Positions 26,746 to 35,593 of a DNA stretch of 64,000 nt are shown piece after piece; positions within the stretch are counted from its first letter, which is position 1; every line of letters begins with the position of its first letter. A program made the translations under genes and the position numbers. The DNA comes from Bog-473 sp963800725. GTDB taxonomy: Bacteria > Actinomycetota > Acidimicrobiia > Acidimicrobiales > RAAP-2. The notes beneath the pieces are model-generated. The model worked only from the letters and a program-made list of their open reading frames with translations. It searched no databases and was not told where the DNA came from. The stretch lies in NCBI GenBank assembly GCA_963800725.1, contig CAWDCE010000023.1:39489-103488 (forward strand), written 5' to 3'.

Positions 26746-28827
26746 ATGAGCGTCGTGCTGGAGGTCGAGAACCTTCGGACCGAATTCCACATGCGCACCG
26801 CCAACGTTGTCGCCGTCGACGGCGTGTCCTTGCGGGTCAACCAGGGCGAATGCGTCGGCATCGTCGGCGAGTCGGGATGCGGCAAGAGCACCACGGGCTT
26901 CTCCATCATGCGCCTCCTTCCGGCCAATGGCCATGTCAGCGACGGCCGCATCTTGCTCAACGGGCGCAATCTGGCCGATCTGTCGGAAAAAGAGATGCAA
27001 GCGGTGCGCGGCGACGAGGTCGCCCTCATCCCCCAAGACCCCCTCACCTCGCTGAACCCGACCACGACCATTGGACGCCAGATCGCCGAAGCGGTCCTCT
27101 TGCACCGCGACGTCAGTCGCAAGGAGGCCCGAGCCCGGGCCCTCGAGGTCCTGAGCCTCGTCGAGATGCCGCGCCCGGCCGAACGCCTCGACCAGTACCC
27201 CCACGAACTCTCCGGCGGTCTGCGCCAGCGGGTGATGATCGCCATGGCACTCGCCTGCGAACCCAAGCTCTTGATCGCCGACGAGCCGACCACCGCACTC
27301 GACGTCACCATCCAGGCCCAGATCCTCGATCTCATCGACGGCCTGCGTGAGCGCCTTTCCATGGCGGTGCTGCTCATCACCCACGACATGGGCGTCATTG
27401 CGGGCCGGACCGACCGGGTCGTGGTCATGTACGCCGGCAAGATCGCCGAAGAAGCCGAGACCCAAGAGTTGTTCAGCCACATGCGCCACCCCTACGCCGA
27501 GGCGCTGCTCGCGTCGGTCCCCAAACTCGACCAGCACGCGAGCGAGCGGCTCCACTCCATTGCGGGGCTCCCGCCCGACTTGTCCCAGGTCCATACCAAC
27601 TGCCGGTTCCATCCGCGCTGCGCCTACGCCACCGACCAGTGCCGCGAGCACGAACCCCCGCTCGAGGTGGTGACCGATGGTCCGAGCGAGCACCGCTTCG
27701 CGTGCTTCCACCCGGTGCGCCATGAGGCCGTCGCCACCGAGGTCGCCATTCGGGCCAGCGACGATGTGGCCCGGGCCGCCCGAGAGGCCGACCTCGCGGC
27801 CAAGACCCCGGTGCTCGAGGTGCAAAACCTGGTCATGGAGTTCCCGGTCATGGCCGGTTCGCTCGTGCGCCACGCCGTCGGGAAGGTCAATGCCGTCTCC
27901 GACGTGTCGTTCTCGGTACGCGAGGGTGAGACCTTCGGTCTGGTGGGTGAGTCGGGTTGTGGCAAGACCACCGTCGGGCGCCTGGTCGTCGGTCTCGAAC
28001 GCCCGGTGAGCGGGTCCATCACCTTTAAGGGCGATGAGATGGCCAAGATGTCGGGCGGCGAACTGCGCCGCTACCGGCGCAACCTCCAACTCATGTTCCA
28101 AGATCCCTACGCCTCGTTGGACCCCCGCATGCGGGTGGCGACGATCCTGCGCGAGCCGCTCAAGGTGCAAAAGATGGGGAGCACCGCCGAGCAACGCCAG
28201 CGCGTGTCCGAACTCATGGAAGAGGTCGGCCTGAGCCCCCAGGCGGGGGAGCGCTACCCCCATGAGTTCTCCGGCGGCCAACGCCAACGCATCGGCCTGG
28301 CGCGCGCGCTTGCGCTGCGCCCCCAGCTCATCGTGGCCGACGAGCCGGTGTCCGCGCTCGACGTGTCCATCCAAGCCCAGATCCTGAACCTGATGAAGGA
28401 TCTGCAGGCCAAGCTGGGTTTGACCTACATCATGATCTCGCACGACCTCGCCGTCGTGCGCTACATGGCCGACACCATTGGGGTCATGTATCTCGGCAAA
28501 CTGGTCGAGCGCGGTCCGGCGGTGAAGGTCTTTTCGTCACCGGTCCACCACTACACCCAGGGCCTGCTCGACGCCGTGCCCAAAGCCGACGTCGCCCAGG
28601 CGCGGGCCGGCCACGGCGAAGTGGCGGTGCGCGGCGAACTGCCCTCGGCCATCGACCCGCCCTCGGGCTGCCGCTTTCGCACCCGCTGCCCGGCCGCCGC
28701 CGAGGTCTGCGCCGAAGTCGAGCCCTTGTTGCGCGATTTCGGGGACGGCCACATGGCGGCCTGTCACTTCCCACTGCACACCCCGGTCCAACTCACCGGC
28801 GCCGCATCGACCCCGGCCACGCCCTAG
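26746..28827 (+). CDS. Peptide ABC importer ATPase, DppD and DppF fused in one chain
   Basis: 693 residues from ATG 26746. Two complete ABC ATPases in tandem. The first has Walker A GESGCGKSTTG near residue 41, signature LSGGLRQRVMIAMALA, Walker B LLIADEPTTALD and a C-terminal Cys-rich segment (CRFHPRCAYATDQC). The second has GESGCGKTTVGR, SGGQRQRIGLARALALRPQL, IVADEPVSALD and a second Cys-rich tail (CRFRTRCPAAAEVC). The Cys-rich tails are the mark of oligopeptide-importer ATPases (oligo_HPY domain). Fused DppD-DppF chains are known in actinobacteria. Substrate-binding and permease genes are 2.5-8 kb downstream on the other strand, so assembly with them is inferred. Confidence 0.92.
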   Translation: MSVVLEVENLRTEFHMRTANVVAVDGVSLRVNQGECVGIVGESGCGKSTTGFSIMRLLPANGHVSDGRILLNGRNLADLSEKEMQAVRGDEVALIPQDPLTSLNPTTTIGRQIAEAVLLHRDVSRKEARARALEVLSLVEMPRPAERLDQYPHELSGGLRQRVMIAMALACEPKLLIADEPTTALDVTIQAQILDLIDGLRERLSMAVLLITHDMGVIAGRTDRVVVMYAGKIAEEAETQELFSHMRHPYAEALLASVPKLDQHASERLHSIAGLPPDLSQVHTNCRFHPRCAYATDQCREHEPPLEVVTDGPSEHRFACFHPVRHEAVATEVAIRASDDVARAAREADLAAKTPVLEVQNLVMEFPVMAGSLVRHAVGKVNAVSDVSFSVREGETFGLVGESGCGKTTVGRLVVGLERPVSGSITFKGDEMAKMSGGELRRYRRNLQLMFQDPYASLDPRMRVATILREPLKVQKMGSTAEQRQRVSELMEEVGLSPQAGERYPHEFSGGQRQRIGLARALALRPQLIVADEPVSALDVSIQAQILNLMKDLQAKLGLTYIMISHDLAVVRYMADTIGVMYLGKLVERGPAVKVFSSPVHHYTQGLLDAVPKADVAQARAGHGEVAVRGELPSAIDPPSGCRFRTRCPAAAEVCAEVEPLLRDFGDGHMAACHFPLHTPVQLTGAASTPATP

Positions 28828-28863
28828 CCGCACATCGATCGGGTCGCGCCCGGCGCTGAAATA

Positions 28864-29813
28864 TCAGGCGTCGAAACGGTGCACCCGCCAGTAGGCGAGC
28901 GCGACCAACCCGGCGGCCAAGGCGACGAACAGGGCCGATTCGATCCCCTGGAACGCCCAGAACCGCGAAGCCGGCTGGTACGAAAAGACGTTGGTAAAGC
29001 CGTGCGTGCTCAGGCAGTTCACCAGTCCGTCCTTGCCACCCGGCAGCGCCCCGCGGCACGCGGCCGGGATCTCGCCGGGCGTGAAGGCATGCCCGAGCAC
29101 CTGGCCGGTCGGGCTCATGAATCCCGGCTGATCACCCACGACCCCGCCGGTGGATTCGCATTCGCACCGGTGAGCGAAACTGACGTGGTCAGCGCCGAAA
29201 GGTAGTGCGGCCGCACGTAGACCCCGACCGCGACCCGGATGAGGGCGAAGACGCCGAGGGTCGTGGCGATGGCCGGGAGCACCCGCTTGAAGAACGACCC
29301 CACGCAAATCCCGAGGGCGACGGCGAAGACGGCGTAGGCGATCGGCGCGATCCCCTGCATGTCGAAAGCGTCGAATCGTGTGCCGAGGGCGTTTTCTGGT
29401 CCCCGCCACCACAAGACCAGCATCGAGATGGCGCCACCCCAGACAATCGCCGCCCCGAGGCACCACGAAACGTTGGTGCTGAACCAGTGGCGTCGCGTCA
29501 CACCCTGGGTCCAAACGAGATTTTGCGTGCCGTCCTCGAGCTCTTTGGCGATGAGCGGCGCACCCCAGAACAGACCGAAGAGCAAGGGGACCACAATCGT
29601 CAGGTTCACGATGTCGAAGATGGCCCCATCGCCGCTGTAGAGCTGACCTTGGGACTGTCCGCAAGTCTGGGTGAGCGCGCAGGTGGCGAGATAGTGGTGG
29701 TAGTCGTTCGCCATCACCACGCCGGTGATGACCATGACCAGAGCGAAGGCGCCGAGGGCGCCGGTGGCCAGGTATACCTGGTTGCGATGGAGCCGCCAGA
29801 TCAGTTGGTTCAC
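28864..29813 (-). CDS. ABC-2 type transporter permease, frameshifted in this sequence
   Basis: Starts at GTG 29813, which overlaps the stop of the GntR-ABC ATPase (GTGA). At least five hydrophobic segments are visible in the first frame, starting with QVYLATGALGAFALVMVITG. Reading stops at 29115, but near 29127-29130 a run of G appears one short; shifting the frame continues with GFMSPTGQVLGHAFTPGE and a last helix in IESALFVALAAGLVALAYWR to 28864. Repaired length about 316 residues. It is the membrane partner of the fused ATPase encoded just upstream, forming an exporter of unknown cargo that resembles the bacitracin/acetoin Ytr systems in gene order. Confidence 0.78.
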
Positions 29814-31132
29814 GATGCCACCTCCTCGATGACCCGCAGGTTCGAGAACCTCGGATCTTCTTGCCCCATGTACGCCAAGATGATGTCCTCGAGGGCCACT
29901 TCGGCGATCGCCCACGAGGGATCGAGCACCGGACCGTCGAGCCGGGCCACCAGGCGGAGCTGGTTGGCGGTCGCGGTGGCGGCGACGACGTGAATCGACG
30001 GTTCGATGTCACCCATTTTTCTCTTGGGTCCGACCAGCATGCGATGCGAACCCAAGAGGTCGTCGATGTCACCGCAGAGTTGGCTTCGCCCGGCCGACAG
30101 CAAGATGAGGTGGTCGCACACCCGTTCGAGGTCGTGCAGGAGGTGCGATGACAGGATCACCGAGAGATCACCGTCGGCCACCGCCTCGGTCAGCGACGCC
30201 AGAAACTCGCGACGCGCCAACGGATCGAGCGCGGCCACTGGTTCGTCGAGCAGGAGGACCTTGGGTCGCTTGGCCAGCGCCAACCCGAGACCGATCTGGG
30301 CCCGTTGGCCACCCGAGAGCTTGGCGACGGGGCGGTCGAGGGGGACACCGAGGCGTTCGAGGCGCCGGCGCGCCGAATCGCCATCCCAGGTCGAGTTGAG
30401 GTGCGCACCGAGGCCAAGGTGGTCCTCGCCGGTGAGTCTGCGGTAGAGGGGGACCTCTTGGGCCAGGTAGCCGACGCTGGCCAGGTAGTCCGTGCTCTGC
30501 GCGGGGGAGCGCCCAAGGACCTCGGCCCCACCCGTGGTCGGCGCCGCCAGCCCCACCAAGATGCGCAACAGCGTGGTCTTGCCGGCCCCGTTGGGTCCGA
30601 CCAGCGCACTGATGCGCCCGCTCGGGACCGCAAGTGTGCAGCGCTCGAGCGCCCATTGCTGACCGAAGCGCTTCCCCAGCGCGTCGGTGCGCAACGTCAG
30701 CGGTGCGCCGGCCATCAGGCGATCCGCGCGGTTCTGCGTGTTGTGCAACGTGTCGTGGACCAGCGCCTCGATGGATTCGTCGTCGAGGCCGGCGTCTATT
30801 GCGGTCTTGATCCAGCGATCGAGGCCGCGGGCCAGACGCGCCTGGACGTCGGGGGGAGGACCTTTCGGGCGCTGCACCACGAAGGTCCCGACCCCCTGGC
30901 GGCCCTCGACGAGCCCCTCGTGCTCGAGCTCCCAGTAGGCCTTCATCACCGTGTTCGGGTTGATGGCCACCTGGGCGACGACCTCTTTGACCGTCGGGAG
31001 CTTGTCGCCGACGTCGAGCGTCCCCATCCGCAGTGCCTGCTTGATCTGCGCGATGAGCTGGAGGTAGGCGGGGACGCCGCTGTTGGCGTTGAGGTGCAAG
31101 CTGATCGACTGCCTCAGTTGTTCTCTAGTCAT
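29810..31132 (-). CDS. Fusion of GntR-family (YtrA-like) repressor with ABC transporter ATPase
   Basis: 440 residues from ATG 31132. The N-terminal 75 residues form a winged helix (GTLDVGDKLPTVKEVVAQVA; NPNTVMKAYWELEHEGLVEG), as in YtrA. After a short helical linker the chain becomes a full ABC ATPase: GPNGAGKTTLLRILVG, signature LSGGQRAQIGLGLALAKRPK and LLLDEPVAALDP. In Bacillus, YtrA and YtrB are separate proteins of one operon; here one open frame carries both, with MAGAPLTLR marking where a separate ATPase would have started. ATG 31144 lies inside the -10 element, so ATG 31132 is chosen, which makes the mRNA leaderless. Because frame errors are common in this window, an artefactual fusion cannot be excluded. 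Confidence 0.85.
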   Translation of the reverse strand: MTREQLRQSISLHLNANSGVPAYLQLIAQIKQALRMGTLDVGDKLPTVKEVVAQVAINPNTVMKAYWELEHEGLVEGRQGVGTFVVQRPKGPPPDVQARLARGLDRWIKTAIDAGLDDESIEALVHDTLHNTQNRADRLMAGAPLTLRTDALGKRFGQQWALERCTLAVPSGRISALVGPNGAGKTTLLRILVGLAAPTTGGAEVLGRSPAQSTDYLASVGYLAQEVPLYRRLTGEDHLGLGAHLNSTWDGDSARRRLERLGVPLDRPVAKLSGGQRAQIGLGLALAKRPKVLLLDEPVAALDPLARREFLASLTEAVADGDLSVILSSHLLHDLERVCDHLILLSAGRSQLCGDIDDLLGSHRMLVGPKRKMGDIEPSIHVVAATATANQLRLVARLDGPVLDPSWAIAEVALEDIILAYMGQEDPRFSNLRVIEEVAS

Positions 31133-31167
31133 ATAGAGAACCATAGTGCAAAGTCCGGTGGTGTCAA
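31120..31167 (-). promoter_or_regulatory. Leaderless promoter with inverted-repeat operator for the GntR-ABC gene
   Basis: On the minus strand TTGACA (31167-31162), a 16-bp spacer and TATGGT (31145-31140) form a near-consensus sigma-70-type promoter. The ATG at 31132 follows the -10 by 7 nt, so the transcript starts at or next to it. GTTCTCTA-GTCATA-TAGAGAAC (31120-31141; perfect 8+6+8 inverted repeat) covers the -10 end and the start codon. This is the placement expected of an autorepressing YtrA-type GntR regulator. Confidence 0.72.
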
Positions 31168-31327
31168 GGGGCGCGACGGCGTGCCATGGATGGGGGTGTC
31201 CTCAGCGGTGGTGCGCGCCACTCGAGGCGGACGCGGCCGAAGGAGGGTGATCGGGTGAAGCAGTCGGTGGACGTGCGAACCAAGCTCCACCGGCCGCGTT
31301 CGACGCTGTGCGGTCGGTGCGGGGTCC

Positions 31328-32323
31328 TCAGCGGCGCTGGAGACGTACCTCGAGCGAGTCGCGCAAGGCGTCGCCGATGAAGTTGAAGGCGACGACGACG
31401 GCCACGATGCAAAAACCTGCCGGGTAGATCTCCCACCACCAGCCGTTGCCGGCCGCATCGACCCCGACCGAGAGCATCGAGCCCCAGTCGGTCCCCGGAG
31501 CCGGGACACCAAATCCGAGGAAACCGAGCGCAGCCAGCAACAGGATTGAATCGGCCACCTGGAAGGTGGCGAAGACGACGATGGTCCCAACCGAGTTGGG
31601 GATGATGTGGCGACCAATGATGCGGGTCCGGCCCCCACCCATGACCTTGACCGCCTGGACGTATTCGCGCACACGCAACGACAGCGTCTCGCCGCGGATG
31701 AGCCGGGCCGGAATCAGCCAGCTGACGAAGGCGATGACCAAGATGATCAGGGTCTCGCTGGTCTGGAAGATGGTGACCAGGGCGATGAGGAGGAAGAGTG
31801 CGGGGATCGACAACAAGACATCGACCAGCCGCATCAAGGTGGCGTCGACCCAGCTCCCGAAGAAGCCCGAGATCGCCCCGTAGAGGACACCGACGATGGT
31901 GGCGACGGCGGCCGAGGCGAATCCGATGATCAAAGAGGTCTGCCCGCCGTACATGAGGCGTCCCAAGATGTCGAAACCGGTGCCGTCGGTGCCGAGGGGA
32001 TGCCCGTTGCCCGGCGGGGCGTTGGAGGGATTGTTCAATACAGCTTGTTGGTTGACCTGGTCGGTGTGGTAGATGTGCGGGCCGACGAAGCAGAACAAGA
32101 TGAAGAAGATGATGACGCAGACACCGACCACCGCCAGCTTGTTCTCGACAAAGACCCGCAGGATCTGCTTTCCCATCCCGCCGGCGCTGGTGACTTCACC
32201 GCCCTCGGGGGCGTCGAGCTCGTCGGGGGTGATGGCTTCGCCCAAGATCCCAATGGGCAGCCGGGTCGACGCCATGTCCGTCCCAAATACCGGGTCCTCC
32301 TCGAAGTCGCCGGTCGGGCTCAT
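31328..32323 (-). CDS. Peptide ABC transporter permease, OppC/DppC type
   Basis: 331 residues from ATG 32323. A 50-residue cytoplasmic start precedes the first helix (VVGVCVIIFFILFCFVG), which matches the extended N-terminus of OppC. Further helices and the EAA loop follow (REYVQAVKVMGGGRTRIIGR), with the cytoplasmic turn contacting the ATPase. The start overlaps the OppB gene stop (ATGA), so the two permeases are made together. The C-terminal motif DALRDSLEVRLQRR is typical. The partner ATPase is probably the fused DppD-DppF chain on the opposite strand. Confidence 0.92.
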   Translation of the reverse strand: MSPTGDFEEDPVFGTDMASTRLPIGILGEAITPDELDAPEGGEVTSAGGMGKQILRVFVENKLAVVGVCVIIFFILFCFVGPHIYHTDQVNQQAVLNNPSNAPPGNGHPLGTDGTGFDILGRLMYGGQTSLIIGFASAAVATIVGVLYGAISGFFGSWVDATLMRLVDVLLSIPALFLLIALVTIFQTSETLIILVIAFVSWLIPARLIRGETLSLRVREYVQAVKVMGGGRTRIIGRHIIPNSVGTIVVFATFQVADSILLLAALGFLGFGVPAPGTDWGSMLSVGVDAAGNGWWWEIYPAGFCIVAVVVAFNFIGDALRDSLEVRLQRR

Positions 32324-33285
32324 GACGCGTTCCCGAAGCGGATGCGCGGATCGGCCACCGCGTAGAGGATGTCGGCAAGCAGGGATCCAATCACCGTGGC
32401 GATGGTGATGACCAACGTCGTCCCGAGCACCATGGGGATGTCGACGTTCTGGGCGGCCTGGACCGTGAGCAGCCCCATGCCCGGGTAGTTAAAGACGTTC
32501 TCGACGATCAAGGCACCGCTGACGATGGCCGGCAGCGAGAGCCCAATGAGGGTGAGGATGGGGATGAGGGCATTGCGCAGCGCGTGGCCGTAGAGGACGC
32601 GTTGGCTGCCTGCGCCCTTGGCCCGCGCCGTGCGGATGTAATCCTCGGCCAGAGCGTCCATCATCGAAGAACGCATATAGCGGCTGAACGAAGCGACGGT
32701 GAGCGCGCACAAGGTCACCATGGGCAACACGAAGGCCCGGGGATCGGTGATCACCTGCCAGGCCGAATTGGTCGGGGGGCTGACCGGGAAGATGTGGTTG
32801 TCGAGCGAGAAATAGACAATGAGAATCGTCCCGAGCAAGAACGCCGGCATGGCGTAGAGGATGAAGGAGATCCCGGTCAACGCGTAGTCGGTAAAGGAAT
32901 TTCGCCGCACCACTTGGACGATGCCGAGCGGGATGGCAATGATCAACGAGACGACGGTCGAAACCCCGACCAGCATCAAGGTGCGGGGGAGGCGCTGGGC
33001 GATCACGCTGCGCACCCCTTGGTTGAACTTGTAGGAATACCCGAGGTCGGGCCGCCAAATCGGCCAGACAAGCCCCTTGATGTAGCGGTAGAGCTGGTCC
33101 CACAACGGGAGATCTAGCCCGTTTTGGCGATTGAAACGGGCGATGAGTTTGGGGGTGGCCTTGGTCTGGAGCACGGCCCGGGCTTCTCCACCGGGGACGA
33201 GTCTGGCCAAGAAGAAAACGATTAGGGACACCCCGAGGATCACGATGATCGCCTGGACGATACGGCGGATGATGAATCCGATCAT
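32320..33285 (-). CDS. Peptide ABC transporter permease, OppB/DppB type
   Basis: 321 residues from ATG 33285; an upstream codon at 33303 adds only MSGAHR. The family start MIGFIIRRIVQAIIVILGVS is followed by the OppB signatures (FFLARLVPGG near residue 26 and the EAA-loop region YIRTARAKGAGSQRVLYGHA), and six helices can be counted. It forms the channel with OppC. A stem-loop at 33302-33353 separates it from the binding-protein gene upstream, which would lower permease expression relative to the binding protein. Confidence 0.92.
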   Translation of the reverse strand: MIGFIIRRIVQAIIVILGVSLIVFFLARLVPGGEARAVLQTKATPKLIARFNRQNGLDLPLWDQLYRYIKGLVWPIWRPDLGYSYKFNQGVRSVIAQRLPRTLMLVGVSTVVSLIIAIPLGIVQVVRRNSFTDYALTGISFILYAMPAFLLGTILIVYFSLDNHIFPVSPPTNSAWQVITDPRAFVLPMVTLCALTVASFSRYMRSSMMDALAEDYIRTARAKGAGSQRVLYGHALRNALIPILTLIGLSLPAIVSGALIVENVFNYPGMGLLTVQAAQNVDIPMVLGTTLVITIATVIGSLLADILYAVADPRIRFGNAS

Positions 33286-33301
33286 GCGGTGAGCGCCCGA
33301 C

Positions 33302-33353
33302 AAAAAGGCAAAACCCCCCGGCCGGAGTCACGTGGGCTCAGACCGGGGGGTTT
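33302..33353 (-). terminator. Terminator or attenuator between binding-protein and permease genes
   Basis: On the minus strand AAACCCCCCGG pairs with CCGGGGGGTTT (11 bp; 33343-33353 with 33311-33321) around a 21-nt loop, followed by TTTGCCTTTTTG. It lies 42 nt after the end of the substrate-binding protein gene and before oppB. Partial termination here is a common way to produce far more binding protein than permease. Confidence 0.75.
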
Positions 33354-33394
33354 CATACCTAATTCAGCTGTTTAGCAGTACTGGACCGCTGCCG

Positions 33395-35302
33395 CTATGA
33401 ATTCCAGCGCCAGTCCTCCGGGTTGATGTTCCAGAGCACGTTTTGCGGGGTCACACCGGTGAGACCTTTTTGGATCTCGGTGAGGGCCGTCGCGTAGTTC
33501 GGCTGGAAGATCACCGGCAGTTGCTCGGCCAGGTAGTTCTCATAGGTGGTGAGCCCCGTGCTGGTGTCGTCGGTCGCCTTGATGTTGGCGTCGTTGGTGG
33601 CGTCGGAGTAGTTCCCCGAGTTCGACCCGGCACCGGTTTGGAAGATCTCCTCACCAGTTGGGTAGTAGTCAGGTGCGAACACCCAACCCGCTCCCCAGTT
33701 CTGCAACTCCCACGAACAACCGGCCGAACCGGCGGCACACGGCACCGCGGTACCGATCACCGAGCTGAACGACGCCGTGCTGAGCTTGACGTTGATGCCC
33801 GCTTGGGCCCAACTCGACTTCTCGGCGTTCATGGTGTTGGTGGTGAGGGTGACCCCGCTCGCGTACTGGAGGTTGAAGGCCAACTGCGCTCCTGAGGGGA
33901 TCCCCGCACCGCACTCATTGGCACCGGTGCCCGGCTTCTGGCACGTCGACGTGCCGTTGGGCACGACCTTCCACCCGTGGCTGGTCAAGAGGTCCTTGGC
34001 CTTGGTCGGGTTGTACTTGTAAGGGTTGTTCTCCTCGAACTTCGAGGCGAACGAGTTGGCCGGCTCGACGGGAACCGGTCCGTAGGTCCCCACGCCGTAG
34101 CCCTTCCCGAGCTTGGAGATGTACAACGGCTGATCGACCAGGTACTGGATGGCTTGGCGCACATAGAGCTGGCTGAAGATCTTGCCGGCGTTGCCACCGT
34201 CTCCGCTCGAATTGAAGTTGTACGGGAAGTAGTTGATCGACCACGTGTACAGCGGGGCCAGTGTGAAGTTCGACAACCGTGGGTTATTGGGCCCAGCGGT
34301 CAGCGCATTGGTCGTCGAGGCCGTCACGTCTTGTGAGGGGAGGTACCCGACGTTGACCTTGCCTCCGGCGAGTGCGTTGTACTCAGCGGTGTCTGACGTA
34401 AATGGCAGCTCGACGAACTTCTTGAGTGTTGGCTTGATCGGTCCCGAGTAGGTCGGGTTCGGCGCCATGGACACGTTGCCGGTGGCGTCGAAGTGGGTCA
34501 GGTACCACGGCCCGTCCACCACGTGCCAGATCGGACTGGTGGCGTAGGTGGAGAACGCGTTGGAGGTGTCGGTCGAGCCCGGGTTGGCCGGGTTGTACCC
34601 CGACTGCTCGGACAAGAAGTTGTAGACCGCGGTGCACTGGGCGTCCGTGGTGCCGTAGGTGGTCATCGAACAACCACCAGAACCGGGGGCACCGGTCAGG
34701 CTGGTCACGTTCCAGGCATTGGGCATCGGGGTGATCTCGCTCAACTGGTTGTAGGTGAACCAGTAGCTGTTGACCTTTTGGGTGAGATCGAAGGTGATCT
34801 CGGTCGGACTGTTGACCGTGATGGTCTTCACGTTGTCAGGCAGCGTGCCGGGGGCATAGGCGGCATAGCCGGCCTTTTGCGCGTGCATCATGTTCATCCA
34901 GAACATCACGTCGCCTGCACTGACCGACTCGCCGTTGTTCCACTTCCAGCCCTTCATGTCCACCTCGACCGAGGTGTTGCCTTCAGCGTCGGTGGTGTAT
35001 TTGGGTTGGTTGGCCACCGAAAGCGATGGGTTGAGGTTCGGGGTCGAGCCGTTACCGAACCAGTAGAGCGGACGGTACATCAGCTGTTGGAACTGGCCGA
35101 TGTTGACCGTGCTGAAGAACGCCAGACTCTGGTACGGAAAGATGTAGTTGGGCGCTCCCGCCGAACCTTCGGCATAGGTGGCGGTGGTCGGCGTCGAGGA
35201 CGCCCCGCTCGTGGTCGGTGCGGCCAGTAGCAAACCGGTGGTCATTATCCCTGCGGCAAAGACCGCGCAGGCCGACCGCTTAAATACACCCTTCAATCCC
35301 AT
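33395..35302 (-). CDS. Peptide ABC transporter substrate-binding protein, family 5
   Basis: 635 residues from ATG 35302, with AAGGGAG 6-12 nt upstream. A typical Sec signal peptide (positive KGVFKRS, then a hydrophobic stretch to about residue 29) ends near SGASS. No lipobox Cys is seen, unlike most Gram-positive relatives, so the protein may be released or held by another means. Family-5 pattern: PLYWFGNGSTPNLNPSLSVA at residues 78-97, WNNGESVSAGDVMFWM, and WELQNWGAGWVFAPDYYPTG near the end. Extra Cys pairs (for example GGCSMTTYGTTDAQC) suggest disulfides. Binds peptides or similar for OppBC; first gene of the minus-strand cluster. Confidence 0.9.
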   Translation of the reverse strand: MGLKGVFKRSACAVFAAGIMTTGLLLAAPTTSGASSTPTTATYAEGSAGAPNYIFPYQSLAFFSTVNIGQFQQLMYRPLYWFGNGSTPNLNPSLSVANQPKYTTDAEGNTSVEVDMKGWKWNNGESVSAGDVMFWMNMMHAQKAGYAAYAPGTLPDNVKTITVNSPTEITFDLTQKVNSYWFTYNQLSEITPMPNAWNVTSLTGAPGSGGCSMTTYGTTDAQCTAVYNFLSEQSGYNPANPGSTDTSNAFSTYATSPIWHVVDGPWYLTHFDATGNVSMAPNPTYSGPIKPTLKKFVELPFTSDTAEYNALAGGKVNVGYLPSQDVTASTTNALTAGPNNPRLSNFTLAPLYTWSINYFPYNFNSSGDGGNAGKIFSQLYVRQAIQYLVDQPLYISKLGKGYGVGTYGPVPVEPANSFASKFEENNPYKYNPTKAKDLLTSHGWKVVPNGTSTCQKPGTGANECGAGIPSGAQLAFNLQYASGVTLTTNTMNAEKSSWAQAGINVKLSTASFSSVIGTAVPCAAGSAGCSWELQNWGAGWVFAPDYYPTGEEIFQTGAGSNSGNYSDATNDANIKATDDTSTGLTTYENYLAEQLPVIFQPNYATALTEIQKGLTGVTPQNVLWNINPEDWRWNS

Positions 35303-35553
35303 AGCACTCCCTTGCTATTGGGTCGCCAGAATGACGACCGTTGATCTGCCCGCTCTCGCACGCCGGCGGCAGGCGACACAAATGTAACGCAACTGCCACA
35401 TTCGGTGTCGGTCAGTTCGCACAATTTCCGTCGGCCTTCCCACTTTGGCTGATCGAGTGCGTCAATTCAGCTGTCCAGGCACAGGATTTCTGCGCGGACC
35501 GGGACTGACACGCCTGTTTCCGCCAGTCTGAGCCCAAGCTGTGAACGAACTGC

Positions 35554-35581
35554 GTGACTTGTAAGAACATGCCGGTACAAT
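35554..35581 (+). promoter_or_regulatory. Probable promoter of the DMT transporter gene
   Basis: GTGACT (35554-35559), a 16-bp spacer and TACAAT (35576-35581) resemble a sigma-70-type promoter. The ATG at 35594 follows 12 nt later, so the 5' leader would be only about 5-6 nt. The -35 match is weak. Confidence 0.4.
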
Positions 35582-35593
35582 TCGGCCAGCCCC

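Noticed and set aside
26437..28443. Long open frame on the minus strand (about 668 codons)
   Set aside because: Antisense to the peptide-importer ATPase, with no recognisable domain.
29810..31144. ATG 31144 as start of the GntR-ABC gene
   Set aside because: It overlaps the -10 hexamer TATGGT; the downstream ATG at 31132 fits a leaderless transcript and the normal GntR N-terminus.
35303..35593. Possible riboswitch before the peptide-binding protein gene
   Set aside because: No known aptamer consensus is visible; the region holds only a ribosome site and possible promoters.
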